Assembly: GCA_001414485.1 (NCBI GenBank)
Contig: LLEY01000099.1
Coordinates: 124,001 to 188,000 of the forward strand
Length of the DNA: 64,000 nucleotides
DNA from: Calycina herbarum
Taxonomy: Eukaryota; Ascomycota; Leotiomycetes; Helotiales; Pezizellaceae
Direction: 5' to 3'
In this document: positions 10,726 through 21,593 of the stretch, piece after piece
How positions within the stretch are numbered: position 1 is the first letter of the stretch
Layout: the number at the start of each line of letters is the position of its first letter
Translations under genes and position numbers: made by a program
Notes under the pieces: model-generated
Database searches by the model: none
Seen by the model: the letters and a program-made list of their open reading frames with translations, nothing else
What the model was told of the DNA's origin: nothing

Positions 10726-12916
10726 ATGTTCAGCGACAAGGGTTGGGTACCGCCCTTCATCAGGCGATTCCTTGGAGCTATATTGTTCCTCGAAGTTATC
10801 GCGCTTTTACGCTTCCTTTTCGAGAGGGCATCAACGGCTCCATCACCTGCGGATCAAGTGTCGAAGCCTTTTCCGATGGCTCTTTCTGAGGTAGAAGGGA
10901 TTCGAGAGGTTCTTAGCCCGAAGAATTTAGTCAAGCCATCCAATCGGCGCCAATGGAAGAGAGGCAAAATCGCCAGGAGACCAATTATCAAAACCGTCAA
11001 GAACAAAAACCAGGAAGTAGAAAGCGAAGACGAGGAGTTCAGTGACGACAATCTGGAAGTTGAAACCCCAAACAAGAAGGCCCAGAACGAACAGAAGGAA
11101 GTCGAAAGCAATGACGAGGAAGTCAGTGACGACAATCCAGAAGTTGAGAGAGTTGTAACCCCAAACAAGGAGGCCCAGAACGAAATACAGGAAGTCAAGA
11201 ACGATGTTAGCCAAGTTGATGTGCAGTCTATCAATTCACAAAGTGACCTCGAAAGTTTGCTTCGCAGCCACCCAGGATCAAAGGAGGAAAGACAAACTTA
11301 CATTTGGGACTTGGGAAGGAAGATGGTCCAGAGTTGGAACGACAGATATTGCGACAGCCCAAGGTATATTTCATCTTGCTGTTTTTAAGTTGGTCCTGGT
11401 TTGCTGATATCCACCCAGAAAGGACCCAAACATGCAATTTGTGCCAATGGCTGCTTCCAATCCCGATCACTCTGACCGACCCCTCTTTCTTCCACATTGC
11501 AACTGTGATTGGAACTCGGAGAGCAAGGGTATTCAACGTGACATAACTCCTGTGCCAGCTATGTTCACCGGAAACTGCCTCAACATTGATGGTGTGTTTG
11601 CGACCAATCCCTTTTACCCCAATGAACGAGTAGGCGCTTTCTACAACTACTTGGGTGGATTTCAGTTCTCCATTTCGTAGGTAATCCCTTCTGGAGAAAA
11701 AGCCTGCGCTGACTTACCTTCAAGGTTTTTGCAAAGGTTTATGGCTTTACCCACGGAGATAAGATCTGTAATCTACGAGCTTGTTGTTTTTCAATGTAAG
11801 TTCTCGGTGCTGTATTCCCCACTCCCCCATTTCTCTTTGTTGAATTGTTTTACCCCTGCCACTACGGTGTTCCTGAACCATTCTTGAATATGGCCGCACC
11901 GGGACTTTCCTAAATACGCAAGAACTGACTCTTCTAGGGGCACCAAATATGCGCTACCCTGTCACGAATCCTGAAAATTTCCGAATATGGCCATATCATG
12001 GAATTGCTCGCAAAAGCACTCATCCAAGCTTCCCTCCACTAGAGAGTGACGCACCGCATGGGTCACCTGAAGAAAAGCGATATTCTGATCTGTCCTTCCA
12101 CCTGAAGCATAAAGCTGGAATACTGGACTACTTGAAGGAAGAGGAGTATCGAAACCTGGAGGCTTTGTGTGCCGCTCTTGCAATCTTTGAGGGAAGAACA
12201 TACCACACCAAAGGCATAAATGTCATAAAAATTAACGGAGAGCATCACGATCTTCAGAGGGAGAGGCAAAGAGCTCTTGGTGTCTTGAATGACTTGATGG
12301 AATGGTTCTGGGATAATGCCGTGGTAGATTTGTCTTCCTCGATTAACAGGGCAAGCTATCGTGATGCGGACAGGAGAGAAGGCGTAAGTCATTCCGATAA
12401 CCTTGCTACCACCACTAACGCTGTATTTCACTCTAGGGACGAGATATTATCATTCCAGCAAAGATGAGAAAACAAATGTACAGACCGAGAGAACAAGTAC
12501 ACGAGAAGCCTTGCGAGCACGTCGGCCATCATCGTTGGATTTCACATGTCACATTTACCACCAAACCTGCTCATGCTCACCGTCGTTCGGGACCAACGAT
12601 CCAACAGGAATTTCGAGGTGTTATGGATCTTTGCGACTATATCAAGTTGAACCTCCCGTTCTTACGCACCATAAGAGCTTTCATTCGTCTTGGTCCCGCA
12701 CAAGCCCGCCGGATTGTAAAAGCCGAGGGTAATCTACCTTGGCTTCGTTATATTCGCGATATTCCGGCACTCGATAAGTTCGATTTCCATGTGCTAGTCG
12801 AGAATCCACCGTCATTTGAAGATAAGATGGAAGCAGTATCTACGTTAACCTTGGTCGAGTTGACGGATCGCGTGACAGAAATCGTGGAGTTGTGGAAGCC
12901 CAAGGTTTCTATGTAA
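10726..12916 (+). CDS. Membrane-anchored protein with acidic repeat and 2EXR/F-box-like motif
   Basis: Inferred exons: 10726-11363, 11419-11676, 11725-11795, 11938-12383, 12437-12916, about 630 residues. The start is the ATG at 10726; an upstream GTG is not credible. Residues about 10-32 (RRFLGAILFLEVIALLRFLF) form one membrane anchor. Next comes a Lys/Arg-rich stretch, then two copies of an acidic unit of about 37 residues (EVESxDEExSDDNxEVE ... PNKxAQNE). The 71-bp exon 3 is easily missed but encodes FMALPTEIRSVIYELVVF, the LPxEIRxxIYEL signature of 2EXR/F-box-like ascomycete proteins. The rest is soluble and mostly helical, with WLRYIRDIP near the end. Such motifs suggest a protein-interaction module, but no function is established. 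Splice phases agree at all four junctions, so the model is fairly sound. Confidence 0.68.
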
Positions 12917-14234
12917 ATGAAGTTCGCAGGAATGGGGAGAAGTACGGAGCATAATCTTTGACAGTGGTTGGCCGACTTGCAAAAATGGGATGAAACGATT
13001 CAGATTATTGGCTTTGGCGATCATACCAGCAGTCCTAGAGCTTTCTAACTCGCATGTAACCTAGAAATTGTATAGCTCATGAGAAAAGCAAAGACGAATT
13101 TGTACATAACAAGGGAAGATTTCTGTAATTGGCTAGATTGCCAATAACTCATGGAAGACATACACATCCACTTTGAAATGGCCTTTCGTATTGCCAATTT
13201 GACTTGACTGTTTTGGAATAGACAATCAGAGTAGCCACAAGGAATTCTTGCCAAATGCAAGAATGATTTCCTCTCATCCCATTGTGCATAAACCCCAACC
13301 TCAAGCTCACAATATTTTGACTTCTCACAATAATTTTGGTAGTCCAACTCATCAATCTTCAAAGCCACCAAAAACGACGGGAAGTCCTGTCGGAATCTGA
13401 GACAGAGAGTTGAACCTGGTGCTTCTAGAGTTCCTGCTCTTTTCACTTGTCAAAATAAATACCTCGAGTATCATGTTCAGAACCCACAATCATGGAGAAT
13501 GAGAATACTCATATAGATGCGAGCATTTTTAAACTTGCCAATGTCATACCAATGTAGTATCTCTCCCTCTGTAAGTTTCTCGCCAATAGAGGTTCGTAAC
13601 CTGCAAGGTGGTAAACCTAACTTCTCGTTTCTATCCCTTGACCAACTTGCTAATAATTACTCGAAGACTTGTCTCTCTATGTCTTGAGCTAAAAACCAAA
13701 TTATCTTAAATACCTTAATAATAGACTGGTGAAACATAAGATGGGCGTAGTATAAGTAGAAGAACTAGTGAACGAGCTCTTGAATAACATAACTTCCCCT
13801 CTCGATACCTTGGACAGGAACCAAAAGCTTTTGGAAGGCATCTCCCATCTCTGTAAGTGAATCACCCTCACTAGCCCTCTTTTATCCACAGAGGTTACTA
13901 GGAATTGTAAACAGAAACAAGGGAGAGCCATGGTGTTCTACAAAAAACGTCGAGGGTATTTTCTATATTGAGATTTCATACAAGCGATTCATACAAAGTT
14001 AACACATCTTTTTACATCGTCTCATAACTTGGAATCATCCAACTTTTGGATCATTCTCAGGAGATTCCCGTACTTGTCCCACTCCGATATCCTTATTTAT
14101 CAGCGGACGCCAGGTAACCAGTTTCTCTTTCTATACATCTAAACCATTAACCTTTTCCGTTTGTTCCCTTGCTATCTTTTTCCTGGTCCGTGGTCCTTAT
14201 TTGCTAGCGGGCGCCACGGAACCAGTTTCTCTTC
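12917..14234. other. Intergenic, no convincing gene
   Basis: Contains minus-strand open frames at 13045-13446 and 13701-13931 without recognisable domains, and the distal copy of a direct duplication (14091-14194) described separately. Confidence 0.45.
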
Positions 14235-14298
14235 CTACACATCATCTTGAACCTCCCCCGCCTGCTCTCTTGTTATTTCTCCCGCTCCGCCATCATCT
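14091..14298. repeat. 104-bp direct tandem duplication across the 3' end of the octanoyltransferase gene
   Basis: Two diverged copies (14091-14194 and 14195-14298) start CCTTATTT and share GCGGNCGCCA, AACCAGTTTCTCTT, TACACATC and a pyrimidine-rich tail. The right copy carries the last codons and stop of the minus-strand gene; the left copy lies wholly in its 3' flank. The copies differ by substitutions and small indels, so the event is not recent. Confidence 0.65.
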
Positions 14299-15935
14299 TT
14301 CCCTTCCTTTTCTAGGCTTCGGATTTTATAGTTCGCCTCGTTGATTTGATTGCGAAGAGATTCCTTTTCCTTGTCCGGGATTCCCGTATTTTCCGGTTGA
14401 GTTTCCAAATCTCTAACTATCTTCTTTATGTCTTCAACCTTCTCTCCATCATCCTTACGCAGCAGCTCATGCAGCAGAGGGCGCCGCAGTGAAGCTCCAC
14501 CTCCAGGCGTAGAAGTCGTCTTCCGAACAACCTTCGCGTTCAACCTATATCCAGCCCGCTCCAACTTCTTCTCATATGCCGTCTTCTTAGCGTTCAGCAC
14601 AGTCACTTCTTTAGCCTTGTCCAACGCTGACTTATGCTCATCCATCATCTTCCTCCCGAGTCCCTTGACGATGAGACTTATATCCCTATCATCCAACTTC
14701 TTCCCCTCAATCTGCTTCTTGATCTCCCTTATTTCATCGTCCAGCAATTTCATGGTATTCTGTTGTGCCCACTGAGTTTTCCCCTGTTTCACTCGTCTCT
14801 GTCTCGCGCGCTCCATCGTGTTTTTCGAGAGTATTCGTTCTCTCGGTACGGGATCTGGTATCGCAAGAGGCCATTTCCCAGCTGTATTCTGCAAGCTCTC
14901 GGGCACATCTTCTATTCCCAGACCTTCCCCACTACCATCCATATCCGCGCCCCAAACCCGACTTTGCACCACCTCATTCCAATTCTCATGTGCCCTCTTC
15001 CCAAACGGCCCAGGGATTCCCCAAATCCCGCTCGCAAACCTCCTTGCCCACACCCCCGCAAGTTCCTGCTGAGCATCCTCTCGAGCCTTAACATTCGCCT
15101 TGATCAATCCCTCTTTCGTAGGACTACCCAATTGGCGGATAGTAGTCGTTCCCAGTCCCTCAAGTCCACAAGCAGTGATCCTGTCAAACCACCTGAGATC
15201 CGTCGAGCAATTAATCGCTAGACCATATGAAGTAATATATCTCCTCAAATGCACACCCAACGCCGCGATCTTACAATCCACCGGTTCATGTTCCTCCTTC
15301 CCCTCCCTCAACCTCCTCAATTCCCGTGCAAAGGCCTTAATCCTCCCAGAAGTAGTAATCTGTTCCTCAGGATGCGCGACATCCACCCAAACCCCCGGGT
15401 TCTCCGTCCTCTTCCCTGAGATGCCGAATTCTCCCTTCAGAAGACCGATCGTGGTATCTTCCAGTAAACACACATAACTCCTAACATCCAATCCCTTCTT
15501 GTAATATTTCCCCGAAGGAGAATTTACTATACTCTCCCCCTTCAAATCAATAACCGGAAACACAACGACCTGTCCTGGTCCATGGAACGTAGTCAAGCCC
15601 CCCCTCTGTGTCCCCTCAACTTCCGCTACAACCTCTACATTCTCCGCCAAATCCCCATTCTTATTCGCACCTAACCGTAAACCTGTATGCCAATCCCTCA
15701 ACGGCTCCTTCAACTTTGCAATCTGCCCATCATCAAGAAGAGAAGGCGGTGATCGTCTGCCAAAGGTGTATATAGGTGGTGGCGTGAAGGTTATTACTGT
15801 AGGGAGGGGAGCTGGGTAGGTGGTGGGCGAGGATTTATGTAGCAGGTTTTGCGTTACGAGTTTGTTTTGGAGAGTGAGGACTTTGGCGAAGGGGGAGAGA
15901 CCGCGGATGTGGATGTGTTGGAGGAGGGGTGCCAT
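14235..15935 (-). CDS. Octanoyl (lipoyl) transferase with long charged C-terminal extension
   Basis: Intronless gene. Starting at the ATG at 15935 gives 566 residues; an in-frame upstream extension to 16133 exists but lacks family character. The first 270 residues are a LipB/LIP2 domain, which moves octanoyl from acyl carrier protein onto lipoyl domains in mitochondria. Motifs: RGGLTTFHGPGQ at 111-122; the catalytic lysine in KIAALGV at 222; YGLAINC at 237-243; the catalytic cysteine in ACGLEG at 256. The N-terminus (basic, hydrophobic, few acids) fits a mitochondrial presequence. Residues about 270-566 form a highly charged, probably coiled-coil region (RARQRRVKQGKTQWAQQ, EIREIKKQIEG, NQINEANYKIRSLEKEG). 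Bacterial and yeast enzymes end near the catalytic domain, so this tail roughly doubles the protein. No stop or intron separates the two parts. Confidence 0.88.
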   Translation of the reverse strand: MAPLLQHIHIRGLSPFAKVLTLQNKLVTQNLLHKSSPTTYPAPLPTVITFTPPPIYTFGRRSPPSLLDDGQIAKLKEPLRDWHTGLRLGANKNGDLAENVEVVAEVEGTQRGGLTTFHGPGQVVVFPVIDLKGESIVNSPSGKYYKKGLDVRSYVCLLEDTTIGLLKGEFGISGKRTENPGVWVDVAHPEEQITTSGRIKAFARELRRLREGKEEHEPVDCKIAALGVHLRRYITSYGLAINCSTDLRWFDRITACGLEGLGTTTIRQLGSPTKEGLIKANVKAREDAQQELAGVWARRFASGIWGIPGPFGKRAHENWNEVVQSRVWGADMDGSGEGLGIEDVPESLQNTAGKWPLAIPDPVPRERILSKNTMERARQRRVKQGKTQWAQQNTMKLLDDEIREIKKQIEGKKLDDRDISLIVKGLGRKMMDEHKSALDKAKEVTVLNAKKTAYEKKLERAGYRLNAKVVRKTTSTPGGGASLRRPLLHELLRKDDGEKVEDIKKIVRDLETQPENTGIPDKEKESLRNQINEANYKIRSLEKEGKDDGGAGEITREQAGEVQDDV

Positions 15936-16471
15936 TGCGGCGCGTTTTGGTACGAATTCATGGAGATGCGCTGGGAAAGTTGACGAGGCGGGGGGCAAGG
16001 CTGTGAATTTCGAAAATTCCGAACGAAGTGTCCGAAAGTGTCCCGAGCCGACGCTTTCCATCTCCGATATCGTTCCCGGGCTGCCCTCCGGGTACTTTGG
16101 GGTGACAATCGTTTGTGGTGAAGTTGCTCGCAAGGATCAGGGAATATGAGTCGAAAATCTCAGCCTCTGACTACTTAAGAGCTCGTTTATCATCAATTTC
16201 CCCAGTAAATTGAACGATATGGCTTTTAACCTCTCACATGGAAGACATCTTTTGAGTTCTAAAATTATTTTGCTATATTGCTACGAGACATTAAGTAATT
16301 TAAATGCCAAACCATCATGCCAAAACTCCCTACATATTGTACATGCCCTCCTTCATCAGCTGTCCATCACACTTCTCCCCAAGTCCCTTGGATATTATCC
16401 AAAATCCCATTCGACAATGTCTCGTTTTCGTTTTCAGTTGCTGTTCCGAGCGATCATTCGACTTGATAAGC
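15936..16471. other. Region between the octanoyltransferase and Sur7 genes
   Basis: Both genes are on the minus strand. This holds the leader of the octanoyltransferase gene and the 3' region of the Sur7 gene. The in-frame extension to 16133 is treated as leader. Nothing else was seen. Confidence 0.5.
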
Positions 16472-17407
16472 TTAAGCATATTCTTCCTTGACCCGTCTTG
16501 AGCTATCATTGTCAATGAAAGAACCCCGAGAACGTCTACTTCCATGAGCCGACCGGCTAAAGGCACCACCTCGAGCAGTCGATTTGGTAGTTCTGTTGCT
16601 ACCGCCTGCTCCACAGCCCAGGAAGAGAAAGATGGTGGCCAAAAACATGGCAGCCCATGCACCCCATGTAAATCCAAAGGCCCAGCGACCAATGCTTGCT
16701 GTTTGTCCATTGCTTATGAATGCATTTCGAGCCTTGACAAAAACAGCACTATGCGAAAATTAGTAAATAAGCCCAGCTTCTTGTCGGGTAGCTGAAAAAT
16801 GGTACGTACGTCATTAAAGAAGCTGCGATGGTGAACCAAAACAGAGCATTGGCTACAAAGAAGCCAGAAACTCCGGATGCGAGTCGACTGCAAGGTGCCA
16901 GAAGACAGGTAAAGAAACTGACAACATTGGAGAGGAGGGCAATTAGGTAAAATACCCATCCAAAACGCCACATATAATAGTAATATTTGCTTGTGGTGCC
17001 CTTGCCCAGCGAACTGTTGTATTTGTTAGCGGGGAAGCTACAGCTTGAAGATTCCAACATACCCCAACATCTGAGCTGGTGCGCCCTCTCCGCCTCCAAT
17101 CCAAGCATATCCGATTGGCAGGTCTGGTACGGGAGAACCGCAGTCGGCGTTACCGGGACCGCAGACATAGAAATACGTCCATTGCGACACTGGTCGAGCT
17201 CCTGCGATTCTGGAGGTATCGGCTTGAAGGAAATATGTCTTGTTGAGCGGCGTGCTATTCGTCACTCCGCTCAAGACGACGAAGAACATCAGAACAATGG
17301 ATCCACCGATTAGAATCAGGGACACAGTGCCCATCGCACCACCTGTTGGGTTGTCAGTAGGGTTTCCCCAAGGTAGGGATGCAATTGGACGTACGGATTC
17401 CAGCCAT
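16472..17407 (-). CDS. SUR7/PalI family plasma-membrane protein
   Basis: Four exons, 17407-17395, 17342-17063, 17013-16810 and 16748-16472, give 257 residues. The introns have GTACGT, GTATGT and GTACGT donors; the middle one is only 49 bp with a GCTAAC branch. The first exon encodes just MAGI and one base. The protein has four hydrophobic segments: VSLILIGGSIVLMFFVVLSG, FGWVFYLIALLSNVVSFFTC, SGFFVANALFWFTIAASLMT and AAMFLATIFLFLGC. Between the first two lies an extracellular loop with the claudin-like pair W..YVC...DC (QWTYFYVCGPGNADCG). The cytosolic tail is short and Ser/Arg-rich (RSAHGSRRSRGSF). Sur7 proteins mark eisosomes and MCC membrane patches and affect endocytosis and wall integrity; PalI proteins in the same family act in ambient-pH sensing. 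The short tail favours the Sur7 side over the long-tailed PalI. Confidence 0.85.
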
Positions 17408-18802
17408 GATGGAGGTTGGTATGGGTATGTAAGATTATTAGATGAAATGATCGATTGTGAGTGGCAACTGGACCCTTTTAGATGGAAGATCTGTTAGCAT
17501 GGAAGATTTCCAGTTCTTCGGCATGGGCATTCTTCGAATAAAAATCTTCGAAACATTTGGTGGGATGTTATGGGCAGGGTTGAGACAAACACACATACCT
17601 TGACCGTTTCGAGGACGAGCGTCGAGTAAGAAGCTGTGTTGCAACTGATATGATACGTGAGTAGGCGAGGGTCGCGAAAAGGTCGTAATATCAAAGGGGG
17701 GGAGGCTGGGTTTATTACTTGAAGGGGGAGTGAGTGGTTGTCGAGCTGAAGAAAGGTTGCTGATTTTCTTGGATGTTGATGGAGATGGATGACGACGTAG
17801 ATGGTCTCGGCCACCAAGCTAAAAATCCGAGGAGGCAGGGGCCGACTGCCGCTTTCGCTGGTGGATGGGGTTCCTGTGGAGATTTAGGCCTAAACGCAAC
17901 GCTTAGATGAAGTCGCGATTCAGGAAAACAAGTAGAGCAGTTTACGGGATACTATACAGCTGTGATGTCTACTTTTTACACGGAGAGACCAGTGACAAGG
18001 ACAAAAGAGATGCGTGTCAATTGTGAAGCTTTTCTTTCTTTGCAGGGAAAGCTCTACGTCATCAAGAAATGAAATGCCGAGGCAAAAAATGCTTGCTGCA
18101 GAATCGGATTTCGGGTCCAGCTTTTCCGCTCTTGGCCTTCAAATCTCCTCAGCCAGCGCATCCTTAAGTACAGCCACATCGGATGTGCCACACCGCATCA
18201 CAACTCCACCATGAACTTAAACTCAACAGCTCTAGCGGCTCCAATTCCAAATCTTGGCTCTATCCTGTCTCGTGAAGACGTCTGAAGAGAGAGGTGAAAC
18301 ATATTTTGGATTTCTGTTCAGTACCAAGCATTTGCAAGGCGGGGAATTTGGGGAAAGGGGATACGAAGTCTTGTCAGTCTGTCGCAGCAGCAGGTAGACG
18401 CTTTCCTCTTTTTCCAGAGGTACTTCGATTTATCTCGGCTCACCGTTCTCGAACACTCCATGGTCGTAGAAGCAGCAGCTGTTTGCCACAAAGAGCGAGG
18501 ACAAGAACTCCATCTTTTTCACCTTCACACTTCAGAATTATTTTCCAACCCACCTGGCTACAAAATGCAGATACAGATAAAAATACTCGGTAGATGCTTT
18601 ATATACTATCTTCAATACCACTAGTCGCTTAAATTACCACTGGTACTGAACTCGCTTCACTTTCTATCTTTGCCTCTTAAATAATATTATCTAGAGAGGA
18701 CGATAAATACAGACTCAACTTAAAAATTTTCGCCAAAAATCAAGCAGTGCCCCAAAGAAGCAAAAAAGGAAACTTCCGCTGCTGCCAAAGAGACGCTCCG
18801 AT
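17408..18802. other. Intergenic: Sur7 promoter and spacer to the tRNA gene
   Basis: Open frames at 17494-17817 (minus) and 18294-18593 (plus) have no recognisable content. The region nearest 17408 is the leader and promoter of the Sur7 gene. Confidence 0.5.
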
Positions 18803-18919
18803 GAACAGGAGGGGATTCGAACCCCTGCAGATTTCTCTACGAGAATACTCATTGATTGAATCAATGAAGAAGCCAGAAGCTGCTTGAGTCACGCGCCATA
18901 ACCACTCGGCCACCTGTCC
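18803..18919 (-). tRNA. Class II tRNA gene, probably tRNA-Leu(CAA) with an intron
   Basis: Read on the minus strand: a 7-bp acceptor stem (GGACAGG with CCTGTTC, one G-U pair), box A (TGGCCGAGTGG), a D arm closing with GGC, and a perfect T arm (AGGGG-TTCGAAT-CCCCT, box B). A variable arm can fold from TTCTC-GTA-GAGAA. After the D arm comes CGTGACTCAAG, where CTCAAG places a CAA anticodon as in intron-bearing fungal tRNA-Leu(CAA). The total of 117 nt fits an intron of about 30 nt. The 3' half of the anticodon stem (TCACG expected) was not found cleanly; a second hairpin CATTGA-TTCAA-TCAATG lies in the would-be intron. The tRNA class is firm; the amino acid and function are less sure. Confidence 0.72.
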
Positions 18920-19401
18920 TGTGAGAGAAGTTTCTTTTTGATAAAAAGCATTTTCTTATATGCTTACGTCAATCTTGTGTGTGCTTGTGGGTCTCTTATC
19001 TGGGATTTTCTGCCTGGTTGTGGAGTCATAGGTGGGGTTGAAGGCTGAAGGCGGGATCTCAGCGGAAAGATATTTTATATGTGATAGAAGTAAATAGTAA
19101 AAGTAAATAGTGGAACTATCTCCTTTCGGTTGCTATTGAGTTCCAAGTAGTCTACTACAATGGTTAAAACGTAATTTGTCCTTGATATCAATTGCTGGAG
19201 AGAAAAGGTTCACTTGAGAATCGACAGGGATGTTGACCCCTTTACCCAAGCTCAAATCTGCCCCTCGCTTCAAATGTCTTCTCAAACAACCCCGCAGCCA
19301 AAAACTCAACGCGTCCTCACAAACAAGAGAAAGTAAAGCTACCTACTCGAAGTAACTTCAACTCAGACATTCTCCGTGATCGATCATAACAACATTCAAC
19401 C
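18920..19401. other. Intergenic, no gene seen
   Basis: Upstream flank of the tRNA gene and promoter/leader of the PNPOx-like gene. Confidence 0.5.
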
Positions 19402-20191
19402 ATGGCGACAGAAGCGCCCCTCGTCTCCGAGCCGTCCGCTGGCACCACCCAACTCCAAATCACCAACACCCTCCCAGACGAAGTAGCTCAATGTCTACAA
19501 AACGCCCGATTTGTATGCCAGCCTACTCCTTTTTGACTCCTCATCTTCAGAGCCATATGCTAACTTGGCCTCCCAGCTCCACCTCGCAACAACCCTAAAC
19601 CAATATCCCCACGTCTCCCTAATGAACTACACCTACCTCCCCACCTCACCCTACAGCACCTCCCCAACAATAATAATGACCACCCACCCAACATCCCGCA
19701 AAACCATAAACCTAATCTCAAACCCGCACGTCAGTCTGCTCGTTCACGACTGGGTTTCTCATCGTCCCCCGACTACCTCCGCTCGTCGGCCTTCCACGAC
19801 TGGTTCTCCGCCCCCGGAAGCTACACGTTCCTCCCTCGCTACTTTGTTATTAAATCTGAATACGAGTGCTATAAGCAGTATATCTGCGACGATAAACGGG
19901 GAAGCAAGATTAGTTGAGGGTGGCACGGAGGAGGAGAGGTATTATAAGGAGGAGCATATTGATAATAATACGTTTACCGGTGATGAGGGGGGATGGAGGG
20001 AGAGGGAGGATTGTGATGGCGGGAGAGGTAGTTTTATAGAAGGGGAGGGAGTAAGAGTAGTTGTTGTGAGGATTACGAATGGAAGAGTTAGTGATTGGAA
20101 GGGGGCGGTTAGGGATTGGAGTTTGGAAGGGGAGGAAAATACTGGAGAGAATGGACTGGGAGAGAGACTGGTTAATGGGGTTACTCCTTGA
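19402..20191 (+). CDS. FMN-binding pyridoxamine 5'-phosphate oxidase-like protein
   Basis: Two exons, 19402-19512 and 19577-20191, joined across a 64-bp intron (GTATGC donor, GCTAAC branch, CCCAG acceptor), give 241 residues. Splicing restores QNARF-LHLATTLNQYPHVSLMNYTYLP, the opening beta strands of the PNPOx-like split barrel. It is followed by IIMTTHPTSRKTINLISNPHVSLLVHDW, where the conserved Arg/Lys and Asn contact FMN in this fold. The second half includes an acidic Glu/Gly-rich insertion and ends with VVVVRITNGRVSDWKG, the closing strand. The arrangement resembles the fungal family of yeast YLR456W/YPR172W rather than the true vitamin B6 enzyme Pdx3. Activity is unproven; family members may be FMN-dependent oxidoreductases or heme/flavin-binding proteins. 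No functional neighbour was seen. Confidence 0.8.
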
Positions 20192-20852
20192 TTGTGGGCG
20201 GATATCTCAAGGAGTTTGAGTTGAACATGTGGCTAAAAGATAGGTTTTTGAATGTCTTCACAAGTTCACTCTGCTTTCGCGGCTCACTTGTTGATTCCAT
20301 TTGATGTGAATTGGAAACCTCAGCAGATCCACCGCGGATTTCACGCTCAGAGCTTGGATTTTGGGCTCGAGCGATCGTGGTGTTATCAGATTAGCAGGTT
20401 TCAATTTCAAGATACTAAATTCTAGGGAGGCGAAGGGGCAATTGGAAACTCGGACGAAGAAGCCTTTTTCATAACATTTTTTTGTTTGCAGCCCGGAATG
20501 TCTGGGGCTCATTCAGTTATCTTCGTATCTTTTGGCGAAAGGCAAGGGCAGGTAAGGGCAAAAGGCGGTTGGCTCGCTTGTATATCATGTGCTGTACAAC
20601 GTAGCTTGCATGCATCTCAGCCATTCACATCAAATCGAGGAAATTTTGGTGTGGCCCAAAGGGCGGAGAAATCCCATGGGAGTTCTGCCCTGCCAACCAT
20701 TTTTACACTACATCTCTGCATTCCCCTCGAGCTTCTGAACTATCTGAACCGTTCAGAAATACTGTACTACACAGTTTTTACAAGATTTAGATATACCCCA
20801 AGGCTGCCAGAAGACAAAACGAATTTCGGACTGTGGAATTAGAGACGACACA
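20192..20852. other. Intergenic, no gene seen
   Basis: Short frames at 20258-20512 and 20486-20842 show no domain or splice pattern. Confidence 0.45.
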
Positions 20853-21092
20853 ATGACGACCCGCCGAGCGAACGATGAATCGTCATCACCGAACATTTCA
20901 TTGCAACACTACTCTTCTAAAGAAGTGGAATGTCCCGACGGAAGAAGGACGACGAACATATCGAGCGATAAATATACTTTTCCTATGCCTATGGAGCAAT
21001 CTTTGACATGCTTTTCCACAGGCACAATGACGACAAATCCAGGGCCTGTCGAGGAACCAGGCTATGATGTGTTTAACACCAGCACCAGGTGA
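20853..21092 (+). CDS. Possible upstream exon or small hypothetical protein
   Basis: An ATG-initiated frame of 79 residues, Ser/Thr/Pro-rich, contains a GTGAGT donor near its end (frame closes just beyond). It could be a 5' exon of the zinc-finger gene beginning at 21594 or a separate small gene. I could not trace a phase-consistent link through 21093-21593, so this is tentative. Confidence 0.3.
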   Translation: MTTRRANDESSSPNISLQHYSSKEVECPDGRRTTNISSDKYTFPMPMEQSLTCFSTGTMTTNPGPVEEPGYDVFNTSTR

Positions 21093-21593
21093 GTCAACTT
21101 GAAGCTCCTGTCGACGAATATAACATCGCTAACAACTGCAACTAAACCGTTGATCACAGAATAGGGTATGTGACATTAGAAACCAAGTGCAGTGATGGGC
21201 TGATGAGTTTGTATCCTGTTTGTAGTGCTCAGATATTCAAGTTGTATTATTGTTTTCAGGGTGTTTTCAAAAGTGCGCCTCAGACAGCTTGGGAAGACTG
21301 AAGTAATATAAGCCTCGTGTCGAGCATTTACGAGGGTACCGCCCTTCTCTTTCTCCTAAAGCGAGTCGGATCTTGGATTCTAGGGCGGAGAGAATCTACT
21401 TGAACATTGTATTTTGCAATGCTTCAAGGACAAGAGGAACACTTATGAGCAACATTCTTGGTAGGTTGGTAAGCCTTTCGCTCCTCCCTCCCCCATACCC
21501 AGGTACATCTCTACTCTCTTCTCTGCTCCCATCTCAGCGCTTCCCAACTCCCCTCTTCCATCTCAACTAGCCGTACGTGCCCCTTATCGATTG

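Noticed and set aside
10854..11234. 126-residue minus-strand frame rich in Ser/Thr/Leu
   Set aside because: Exact shadow of the acidic repeat of the plus-strand gene.
13045..13446. 133-residue minus-strand frame
   Set aside because: No recognisable motif; may be a remnant but cannot be supported.
14634..15221. 195-residue plus-strand frame
   Set aside because: Lies wholly inside the octanoyltransferase gene on the other strand, with low-complexity Pro/Ser/Leu content.
15936..16133. N-terminal extension of the octanoyltransferase
   Set aside because: In frame but lacks similarity; family proteins begin near the residue encoded at 15935.
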